DNA from: Gammaproteobacteria bacterium CG22_combo_CG10-13_8_21_14_all_40_8
Lineage (GTDB): Bacteria; Pseudomonadota; Gammaproteobacteria; Enterobacterales; GCA-002770795
Assembly: GCA_002770795.1 (NCBI GenBank)
Contig: PCTP01000235.1
Location: 930-9,672 of the forward strand
Direction of reading: 5' to 3'
DNA: 8,743 bases
In this document: one piece after another, positions 1 to 5,630 of the stretch
Numbering within the stretch: position 1 is the stretch's first letter
Layout of the letters: every line of letters begins with the position of its first letter
Made by a program: the position numbers and the translations under genes
Notes under the pieces: model-generated
Databases searched by the model: none
What the model saw: only the letters and a program-made list of their open reading frames with translations
Told to the model about the DNA's origin: nothing

Positions 1-141
1 GCAAAAATTGACGACACCACAGATGCCGCACAAATCATGGGATTTCTTGAGCAATATTTAAAAAAATATCCCGCGAATTATCTATGGGTTCATCGCAGGT
101 TTAAAACCCGACCAGAAGGCGAACCGACATTTTACAACTAA
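1..141 (+). CDS. lpxL: LpxL/HtrB-type lipid A late acyltransferase, C-terminal end (partial)
   Basis: The + strand is open from the window edge to a TAA at 139-141, giving the last 46 residues of a protein cut off at its 5' end. The tail reads YLWVHRRFKTRPEGEPTFYN, which is the typical C-terminal signature of the LpxL/HtrB (LpxM/LpxP) family. These inner-membrane enzymes transfer an acyl chain from acyl-ACP to Kdo2-lipid IVA in lipid A synthesis. The catalytic HX4D motif lies upstream of the window and cannot be checked. The gene converges on the LPS-core-like unit at 414-5310. The family is clear from the tail, but whether it is the LpxL, LpxM or LpxP type is not. Confidence 0.85.
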   Translation, partial: AKIDDTTDAAQIMGFLEQYLKKYPANYLWVHRRFKTRPEGEPTFYN

Positions 142-413
142 AATCCCAGTTAACACGATGACTATTGTTTGTCCTCTTACCTGTTCAGAAATTAGGAAAG
201 TGCTATGAATTGCCTAGCTGCTCAGCGTTGATAAAATCTTTGGTTTGCCAATAAAGAAGAAAAGAATAAGCATTTTCCCAATTTCAGCAATACGAACTCC
301 TCTTTGTTGCTAGCATGACAGTAGAACAAATAGTGAGTAGGATTTCTCCAAAAAAAATCACAAAACTCACTTTTCAATTCAATCTAAAAACTTATAGCAA
401 GACAATAATTTTG
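142..413. other. Convergent intergenic region, no recognisable gene
   Basis: This 272-base AT-rich spacer lies between the 3' ends of the lpxL-type gene (+) and the ELM1-family gene (-). I looked for short reading frames on both strands and found none with a start codon and a recognisable product. The only structure seen is the two inverted repeats listed separately, which could end transcription from either side. Confidence 0.6.
332..371. terminator. Candidate bidirectional terminator hairpin
   Basis: A perfect 7-bp inverted repeat, AGTGAGT (332-338) and ACTCACT (365-371), encloses a second stem, GATTT (341-345) and AAATC (355-359). On the + strand it is followed by TTTTC. On the minus strand it is followed by TATTTGTT. 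Its place between convergent genes suits a shared terminator, but the T-tracts are short and the structure lies about 190 bases past the acyltransferase stop. Confidence 0.35.
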
Positions 414-416
414 CTA
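385..416 (-). terminator. Weak hairpin at the end of the glycan operon
   Basis: Read on the minus strand, TAGCAA (416-411, containing the ELM1 gene's TAG stop) pairs with TTGCTA (400-395) across a 10-base loop, and TAAGTTTTTAG follows. The position right at the operon end and the following T-rich stretch suggest an intrinsic terminator. The stem is only 6 bp with two G-C pairs, so it would be weak alone. Confidence 0.3.
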
Positions 417-1436
417 GATTAAACGCATTACAGTATCAGCTAAATTTTTCAACGCCTGATCAAAGTTAGATGGTTTTGATGAGGAGGATAGAGATGAAGT
501 GCTAAATTGAATTTTTGATAAGTTTTTTAAAGTGTCCGTTTGGATAAAGCCCGCTGCTTCAAATCGCATAATTGCCTGTTCAAATCTGTCCGTCGGTTGA
601 TAAGACTCTGGAGACATTACCAGCGTGTGATTGCCACTAGAGATAGACTCTGTAACCATGGACATACTGTCTATGGTACAAAATACTTTGGATGCCAATC
701 CCAAAAAAGGCAACATGACTTTTTCTGGTTTTTGGTTATACCAAACAGCCTCAAAAATAATATCTTGAGGAATTAATTTCTGTAATATCTTTTCATTAGA
801 CAGCTCTGTTCTTCTTGAGGTTGTGATGAGCCATTGGATCTGGTACTTTTGTGCAAGAGCCGTCATGCCATTCGCAAGATTGATCCAATCCATTTGGGTA
901 TAAATACATCCACCACCATTGCCTCCTAAGATCATTAACCAAAGATCGTTCTTTGCTCCCGCATGAGATTCTAGATATTTTTTAGCCGACTCTTTAACTT
1001 TGGCTTGGGTGACTCTAGTCGGCGAAAGGGGCATCACTACATTGTTCTTAACGCCTAAATCTTCCAGCGTTAATATTGCACTAAAGAGATGTGGTTGTAA
1101 ATTTCGTAGAGAGCCAATAAAAATATTTTTAAGTAATTTCGTTGAACCGCAATATGCATTGAAAAATGAAGTGTTTCCACCTGTTGAGATAATGAGATCA
1201 TAATGAGTAAAATCGATTCCTGTCTGAAATCGATAAATCAACTTAATGAAGAGCGCTGCTATTTTAGCATGCTGATTTAATGCCATTGCCAACAGATAAC
1301 GCATCCATTTCATTTTCAGTTTAAATCTCACCAGTTCATATTTAATCTTTCCATTTTGGCGTTGTAACAACTCAACAAGACCAATAGATTGATTTTCGTG
1401 CCCCGGCACTCCATCACTAATAATTAATATGTTCAT
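414..1436 (-). CDS. ELM1/GtrOC1-family putative glycosyltransferase (divergent copy)
   Basis: This 340-aa protein belongs to the family named after plant mitochondrial fission ELM1 (DUF1022, PF06258). Bacterial members are often found in LPS-core loci and called GtrOC1-type putative glycosyltransferases. Visible signatures are DGVPGHENQSIGL (8-20), ILGGNGGG (169-176), TTSRRTE (205-211) and IDSMSMVTES (255-264). These match the other copy at 4381-5310. It lacks that copy's PSLPLWMFD and PEHD stretch, having GSLRNLQPHLF (108-118) at the equivalent place, so its substrate probably differs. Residues 38-70 are basic and hydrophobic and could bind the membrane. A serine-rich stretch lies at 311-321. 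It is the last gene of the unit, and its ATG overlaps the preceding TGA by 4 bases. A direct role in mitochondria or fission should not be read from the family name. Confidence 0.75.
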   Translation of the reverse strand: MNILIISDGVPGHENQSIGLVELLQRQNGKIKYELVRFKLKMKWMRYLLAMALNQHAKIAALFIKLIYRFQTGIDFTHYDLIISTGGNTSFFNAYCGSTKLLKNIFIGSLRNLQPHLFSAILTLEDLGVKNNVVMPLSPTRVTQAKVKESAKKYLESHAGAKNDLWLMILGGNGGGCIYTQMDWINLANGMTALAQKYQIQWLITTSRRTELSNEKILQKLIPQDIIFEAVWYNQKPEKVMLPFLGLASKVFCTIDSMSMVTESISSGNHTLVMSPESYQPTDRFEQAIMRFEAAGFIQTDTLKNLSKIQFSTSSLSSSSKPSNFDQALKNLADTVMRLI

Positions 1437-2458
1437 CGATTCATCAACTTCTCATAACTACCCATTAAGGATTTAATCATGGCTTCTTCATTAAAACTCT
1501 CACGTGCAAATTCGTACAAAGGCAAAAAATCTAATTCTGCTTCAGCCAAATGCTGAAGTGTTTCTACAATTGTATCATGCAACTCGCTAACATGACCGGG
1601 CGTCACTATGTATTTACTCGGGAGCACTTCATTTGCAATAGGCACATTGGTCGATACAATGGGGGTTCTCATGAATAATGACTCAGCAACCACATAACAG
1701 AACCCCTCTCGATAGGAGGAAACCACCGTTAAATCCGCGATGTCAAGAATAGCAGCGACATCATTTCTGAATCCTAAAAATTGCACATTGGATATTTCTA
1801 AATCATCATCGATGATTTTTTTGAGATGGCTAAAATCTTCACCTTCACCGATCAATAATAAGTTAGCATCCACATTTTTCCAGGCTTGCAATAAAATATC
1901 AACGCCTTTGACAGCGACTAAACGTCCAACAAAAACAACAATGAGTTTATCATTATGAATGTTTAGCGCAGCTTTACTGAGCGGTATTTTGGATGATTGA
2001 ATAAAACACTTAGGCAAACTATTATAAATAACTTTTGTTTCCACCTTCCTGAGTTTTTTCAGTACGTTATTACTGACCCCAATCACTAAATCCATTTTTT
2101 GATACATCCTTAGATTTTTCTTCTGGCTGTGCAAGGTAGCGACCTTTTTCCCTGGCACCATTGATTTTATAGTGGCTAATAAGGCTGTCGCTTTATTAGC
2201 GTGGGCATGTATAACATCAGGGGATATTTTATTTATGCTCAAAATCAACCTTAAAAGCAACCAAGGATTTCTTCTACTTTGATTCAATGGTAAAGCAACG
2301 AAATGAATAAGATCTGTAAATCTGTTACGATATTTTCCATGAGCAATCACATAAACTTCCACCTGTTGAGAAGTTCGAGCTAACTCGTTCGCTAAGTGAA
2401 TGAAGTGCTGTTCTAGCCCGCCCTCTTCATTTCCACCTAAGAGCAAACAAACTCTCAC
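1433..2458 (-). CDS. GT4-family glycosyltransferase (second of the unit)
   Basis: This 341-aa protein has a complete two-domain GT-B layout of the GT4 family, with the usual length. The N-terminal acceptor half starts MRVCLLLGG with GGLEQH at 13-18 and VIHAHANKA at 82-90. The C-terminal nucleotide-sugar half has VFVGRLVAVKG (175-185) and the retaining-transferase EX7E motif, E251 to E259 in EGFCYVVAE. It should be a cytosolic enzyme at the inner membrane adding one sugar to a lipid-linked core or glycan. The donor and acceptor cannot be told from sequence. It starts with GTG at 2458-2456, overlapping the deacetylase TGA by 4 bases, with AAGG 9 bases upstream as ribosome-binding site. It shares only general motifs with the GT4 at 3261-4388, so it is not a recent duplicate. 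Confidence 0.85.
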   Translation of the reverse strand: MRVCLLLGGNEEGGLEQHFIHLANELARTSQQVEVYVIAHGKYRNRFTDLIHFVALPLNQSRRNPWLLLRLILSINKISPDVIHAHANKATALLATIKSMVPGKKVATLHSQKKNLRMYQKMDLVIGVSNNVLKKLRKVETKVIYNSLPKCFIQSSKIPLSKAALNIHNDKLIVVFVGRLVAVKGVDILLQAWKNVDANLLLIGEGEDFSHLKKIIDDDLEISNVQFLGFRNDVAAILDIADLTVVSSYREGFCYVVAESLFMRTPIVSTNVPIANEVLPSKYIVTPGHVSELHDTIVETLQHLAEAELDFLPLYEFARESFNEEAMIKSLMGSYEKLMNR

Positions 2459-3264
2459 TTGTTTACACCTTTTTTTCCTATTCTCATTTTGATTAGAAAA
2501 GCCAAGTAATTATCCTTTCCGCTGATTTTTACTCTCGGTAATTCAAAATAATCCTGGCCTTGATGGCCAATACCATCCAGAGTGGTCACGGCATTCAAAT
2601 ACCCCAACTCTTCAACCAACGTTTTGTCTTGTTGTTGATAGATCCCAAAGGGATAAGCAAAACTTATCACATGAGTATGATAAAGGCGCTCTAATTTTTT
2701 TTTTGAATCCATTATTTCCTTTGTCTTTTGCTCCATATTCAAGTGATTCAAATTGGCATGAGTCATGGTATGTCCGCCTAACTCGAAGATGCCAGATTGA
2801 ACCATTTCAATAACTTGTTGATCGGTTAGTTTAGGCTCTTGAGCGAGTTCACCTGAATTATGATGTTTTTTCTTTTTAGTGGACCAATCATTATCGTGGC
2901 GATCCACCACCAAATACAAAGTTGCCTTAGCCTGATATTTTTTCAACAGAGGAAATGCTTGCAAATAGTTATCTTCAAATCCATCATCAAAAGTTATCGC
3001 TACTTGTTTTTTTTGAATGCTATGAGAAGTATATTCACTCATGCCAATAAATTGCCAGCCATTTTTTTTCAGGTAAGAAAGCTGTTTTTCAAAGTTTTCA
3101 GGAGAGACTCTGAGCCCATTAAACTTTGCTCCTGATATGGGGGTTGAAATCATGTGATACATTAGAATTCGTGGTCTTGAAAAATCTATAGCTGGTTTCC
3201 ACCAAGCATAGCGAAAATTAAAATACACAAAAACAATGAATAACATTATCCATAAGACAGTCAT
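2455..3264 (-). CDS. NodB-type polysaccharide deacetylase, membrane-anchored
   Basis: This 269-aa protein of the polysaccharide deacetylase family (CE4, PF01522) would remove an N-acetyl group from a sugar such as GlcNAc. Motif 1 is TFDDG (91-95), where D93 is the expected base and D94 a metal ligand. Motif 2 is HTMTH (H165, H169, metal ligands), and FAYPFG (202-207) is motif 3. Near the end ELPRVKISG (241-249) matches a conserved edge seen in many bacterial relatives. One hydrophobic segment at about 3-18 anchors it. The charges (none before it; R18, K23, R28, R30, R32 after) favour a cytoplasmic catalytic domain, although periplasmic action is the usual assumption. It lies between two GT4 genes with 4-base overlaps on both sides, so it probably makes a free amino sugar in the core. 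The gene carries A10, A8 and A8 runs. Confidence 0.85.
   Translation of the reverse strand: MTVLWIMLFIVFVYFNFRYAWWKPAIDFSRPRILMYHMISTPISGAKFNGLRVSPENFEKQLSYLKKNGWQFIGMSEYTSHSIQKKQVAITFDDGFEDNYLQAFPLLKKYQAKATLYLVVDRHDNDWSTKKKKHHNSGELAQEPKLTDQQVIEMVQSGIFELGGHTMTHANLNHLNMEQKTKEIMDSKKKLERLYHTHVISFAYPFGIYQQQDKTLVEELGYLNAVTTLDGIGHQGQDYFELPRVKISGKDNYLAFLIKMRIGKKGVNK
2695..2704 (-). repeat. A10 homopolymer inside the deacetylase gene
   Basis: The + strand shows ten consecutive T, which is A10 in the mRNA, coding for the end of S187 and K188-K190. The same gene also has A8 at 3007-3014 and A8 at 3062-3069. Runs of this length can slip during replication or transcription. Gain or loss of one base here would cut off the last third of the protein after the metal-binding histidines. 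Confidence 0.7.
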
Positions 3265-4388
3265 TTAGGAAATTCCCTTACTGAAATCTGCTGATAGAGT
3301 TGAAATGTTTTTTCGAGCATTATTTTTAATAAAAATGGATTATTTTCATTGGGCTTAGTGGGATCCGCTAAACATTGTAAGACTGTTTTTTCAAGTTGAT
3401 CCAAATCACCTTTAACAACTCTCCCGTTAGGATACAAAGCGGCTAAGATCTCAGAAACACCCCCCTGATCCCAAGCGACTACCTTCACACCCATAGCTAA
3501 AGGCTCAAGTACTGTTCTTCCAAAACTTTCTGGTTTTTGTGATAAATTTAATACCAACTGAGAAACAGAATAAATTTCCTTGATATCCTGTCTATTACCC
3601 GTGAAAGTTATATGGTTTTGAAGTTCTCTATTCTGTACTTCATTTTTTATTTCTTCATAATATTTCACTTTCGACACATGATGCCCCCCCACGATAAGTC
3701 CATGGATCTTAGGTTCAAGCTGCCGAAGGCCATCAATTAAAGCAATAAAATCTATGTGTCCTTTCAAGCGAGTTAAACGTCCGGGAAAAGTAATCACAAT
3801 TTTTTCCGCTAATTGCGGATACTGTTGATACCATGTTTTTAACCACCCCTGATCAGCCTGATATCCATAAGGAAAACTTTTCGGATCAATCCCTCGGTGA
3901 ATTAATGCAATTTTTTGTGGAGAGATTTGCGGATAATTTTTTAATAAATAAGAGCGCACGGTTTCAGATACAGCGATAATTTTTTCACCCTTTGCCACAA
4001 TGGCGCTATAAGCATTCACTGAATGCAAACCATGTGTAGTGATAACTAACTTCGGTCTTGTCGCCGCAAGCATTCCTTTCCACGCAAAATAAGTAATCCA
4101 GCCTGGTAATCTTGAACGAATATGAATGACATCTGCTTGTAATTGAGTCAGTAGTTTACGTAGTGGACGAATTTGTAATAATGTAAACAGAGATTTTTTG
4201 GCAATGGGTAGCTCTATATGTTGTGCCCCCATCGCTTCTAAAGAAGACACTAAGCGCCCACCACTTGATATAACAATGGCTTGGTGTCCATGCTGAATCA
4301 ACCCTTCTGCTACCTCTAAAGTTCCTCGCTCCACCCCACCGCCATCAAGTGCGGGAAGAATTTGTACGACTTTAAGATTTTTAGTCAC
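3261..4388 (-). CDS. GT4-family glycosyltransferase (first of the unit), LPS-core type
   Basis: This 375-aa GT-B protein of family GT4 is complete. It shows GGGVERG (16-22), VIHIRSRLPGW (87-97), HRGID (164-168), FPGRLTRLKG (201-210), ITFTGNRQD (260-268) and the EX7E motif E287 to E295 in ESFGRTVLE, followed by DQGGVSE. The RSR-PGW and KPESFGRT blocks are, as I recall, typical of a proteobacterial LPS-associated subgroup. It should transfer a sugar from a nucleotide donor to a lipid-linked core intermediate at the cytoplasmic face of the inner membrane. The start is GTG at 4388-4386, overlapping the upstream ELM1 gene's stop by 8 bases. Its ribosome-binding site AAAGGAA is good but lies in a perfect hairpin (4391-4411), so translation is probably coupled to the upstream gene. 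The specific sugars are unknown. Confidence 0.87.
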   Translation of the reverse strand: MTKNLKVVQILPALDGGGVERGTLEVAEGLIQHGHQAIVISSGGRLVSSLEAMGAQHIELPIAKKSLFTLLQIRPLRKLLTQLQADVIHIRSRLPGWITYFAWKGMLAATRPKLVITTHGLHSVNAYSAIVAKGEKIIAVSETVRSYLLKNYPQISPQKIALIHRGIDPKSFPYGYQADQGWLKTWYQQYPQLAEKIVITFPGRLTRLKGHIDFIALIDGLRQLEPKIHGLIVGGHHVSKVKYYEEIKNEVQNRELQNHITFTGNRQDIKEIYSVSQLVLNLSQKPESFGRTVLEPLAMGVKVVAWDQGGVSEILAALYPNGRVVKGDLDQLEKTVLQCLADPTKPNENNPFLLKIMLEKTFQLYQQISVREFPK

Positions 4389-5310
4389 AGATCACTTCCT
4401 TTGGAAGTGATGCCATCAACCATCTTGCACAACGCTCAGCCTCATTAAACATTTGCTCTTGTGTTGCTCCCTGATATGCCACAGAGTCATATGAAAATGA
4501 ATTTATCTTCTGTTTATCTATCATGGAAAGAATCGAATCGCTGACTGAAGTGTTCTTGCTGTCTAATGAAAAAATACCCACCCAACAATTTGCGGTTAAG
4601 GACTCATAAATCATATTCACACTATCCGGTGTACTCCAGCTGATTGAGGCGCAAGACATTTGTTGTTGCAACCAGCCCTTGGGACATTGATCCGCAAAAA
4701 CTAACTCATCAATCTGATAAAATTCCTCTTTTAAATTCTCAAGTAAATTCTCAAGCTGGTGACAAAAACTTTTCGGCGTTCGCCTGGATGTGGTGATCTT
4801 CCATTTGATATGGGGCGTTTTTGTGACTAAATGGTGGATTTGCTGGATAATACTCTTATCATCCCAAATGAAATGCTTGGATTCACCTCCGAGAAGGATG
4901 AGTCCCAAATCAGCTTGTTTTGTGGCAGCTTTCATTCGATTCAACGCCCCCATGGAAATAAAACATTTTGAATTTGGAGCGAGATGGTCATGTTCTGGAG
5001 CAACAACATAATCAAACATCCACAAGGGCAAAGAGGGGGTCATCAATATCAATGATTTCGCGCCAGTAATGCGACTGGCTGCTATCACTGGCCAATGGGT
5101 TCTATGACCTGCGCCGATGATCAAGGAAGGTGTTGCATAATTGATTTCTTTGGGATGCCGCTTCAGTAGCCAACTGGTGAATGCATGGGGATAATCAGCG
5201 CAATTAATTCTGTCAGCCTGTATCGTCACATGATATTTTAGCTGATCAATTAAGCCGAGTATTTGATTTTCATGCCCCGGTTTATTATCACTAAAATACC
5301 AAATATTCAT
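4381..5310 (-). CDS. ELM1/GtrOC1-family putative glycosyltransferase (canonical copy)
   Basis: This 309-aa protein carries the full set of ELM1-family (PF06258) signatures: SDNKPGHENQILGL (7-20), LIIGAGHRTHWP (63-74), TPSLPLWMFDYVVAPEHDHL (91-110), ILLGG (138-142), TTSRRTP (173-179) and STPDSVNMIYES (226-237). Its biochemical activity is not established as far as I know. A sugar-transferase role is inferred from its relation to GtrOC1 of Acinetobacter outer-core loci and from the GT4 and deacetylase neighbours. It is the first gene of the five-gene unit, 19 bases after the zinc-finger gene, and its own ribosome-binding site is weak. The last codons (ATG at 5308-5310 to TAA at 4383-4381) form the hairpin that covers the next gene's ribosome-binding site. 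Older databases sometimes call this family a nucleoside-sugar epimerase, but no Rossmann dinucleotide motif is visible. Confidence 0.82.
   Translation of the reverse strand: MNIWYFSDNKPGHENQILGLIDQLKYHVTIQADRINCADYPHAFTSWLLKRHPKEINYATPSLIIGAGHRTHWPVIAASRITGAKSLILMTPSLPLWMFDYVVAPEHDHLAPNSKCFISMGALNRMKAATKQADLGLILLGGESKHFIWDDKSIIQQIHHLVTKTPHIKWKITTSRRTPKSFCHQLENLLENLKEEFYQIDELVFADQCPKGWLQQQMSCASISWSTPDSVNMIYESLTANCWVGIFSLDSKNTSVSDSILSMIDKQKINSFSYDSVAYQGATQEQMFNEAERCARWLMASLPKEVICD
4391..4411 (-). promoter_or_regulatory. Hairpin sequestering the ribosome-binding site of the first GT4 gene
   Basis: The minus-strand RNA has ATCACTTCC, the loop AAA, then GGAAGTGAT, a perfect 9-bp stem. The Shine-Dalgarno sequence AAAGGAAG occupies the loop and the 3' arm, and the GTG start lies just two bases after the stem. 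The stem is formed by the last codons of the upstream ELM1 gene, whose stop overlaps the GTG. A ribosome finishing the upstream gene would open the stem, which is the classic layout for translational coupling. No U-run follows, so it is not a terminator. Confidence 0.6.
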
Positions 5311-5329
5311 GGCTAACCAGTGTTACCAT

Positions 5330-5527
5330 CTAGCTTTCTAAGAGATAAGTGGTATTACAATAAGGACAATTACTTTGATTATCATGGTCTAACTTTAAAT
5401 ACACTCTAGGATGTTCAGCCCATAATTGAGATTTTTCCGACGGACAATACAAAGGAAGATCTTTAGATGTAACCTTGACTGTACGATCTGCATTATTTGT
5501 TGCTGCTGCAACTGTTTGATGAGTCAT
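5330..5527 (-). CDS. CHCC zinc-finger domain protein (zf-CHCC, 65 aa)
   Basis: This is a small complete protein of the zf-CHCC family (PF10276), whose eukaryotic relative is the NDUFS6 subunit of complex I. The zinc ligands are visible as C28 (LYCP), H39 (EHPRVYL), C54 and C57 (CPYC). The family core HPRVYLKLD and CPYCNTTY is intact, preceded by about 22 residues with no motif. Its bacterial function is not known. In gammaproteobacteria such genes commonly sit beside ilvE/glnE and LPS-core genes, as here. The ATG at 5527-5525 has AGAG about 12 bases upstream. It ends in TAG 19 bases before the ELM1 gene and is probably the first gene of the same transcript. A link to respiration rather than LPS is equally possible, because position alone does not prove function. 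Confidence 0.85.
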   Translation of the reverse strand: MTHQTVAAATNNADRTVKVTSKDLPLYCPSEKSQLWAEHPRVYLKLDHDNQSNCPYCNTTYLLES

Positions 5528-5571
5528 GATGTAATCTCTGTTTAATTGAATGTTAAAAATGAACTTTTGCT

Positions 5572-5600
5572 ATTATCCTAAAAACCCAAGTATAGCGCAA
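5572..5600 (-). promoter_or_regulatory. Candidate sigma-70 promoter for the zinc-finger and glycan operon
   Basis: On the minus strand a -35 box TTGCGC (5600-5595) is followed by exactly 17 bases and a -10 box GATAAT (5577-5572), which is 5 of 6 to consensus. It lies in the 103-base gap after glnE, about 45 bases ahead of the zinc-finger ATG. No other good promoter is seen before the five glycan genes, so it may drive all six. Confidence 0.5.
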
Positions 5601-5630
5601 ATAAGTTAGGTACCCCTAGAGCAATAAGCT

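Noticed and set aside
158..208. 16-codon plus-strand frame just after the acyltransferase gene
   Set aside because: Too short, no ribosome-binding site, and no recognisable product.
214..309. Minus-strand open stretch reading GVRIAEIGKM in the convergent spacer
   Set aside because: Only 31 codons, no start codon, and I recognise no family. It could be a gene remnant but nothing supports that.
540..1203. Plus-strand open frames (540-776 and 1000-1203)
   Set aside because: They lie antisense within the ELM1-family gene, which has clear motifs, and their translations show no domain-like pattern.
414..1436. Reading the ELM1 name as a mitochondria-targeted effector
   Set aside because: No secretion signal is visible, and the operon of glycosyltransferases and a deacetylase explains the gene better. 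Bacterial ELM1-family members are common in LPS loci.
2860..3135. Plus-strand 91-codon frame antisense to the deacetylase gene
   Set aside because: It overlaps the TFDDG coding region, and its F/I-rich translation simply mirrors A-rich lysine codons on the other strand.
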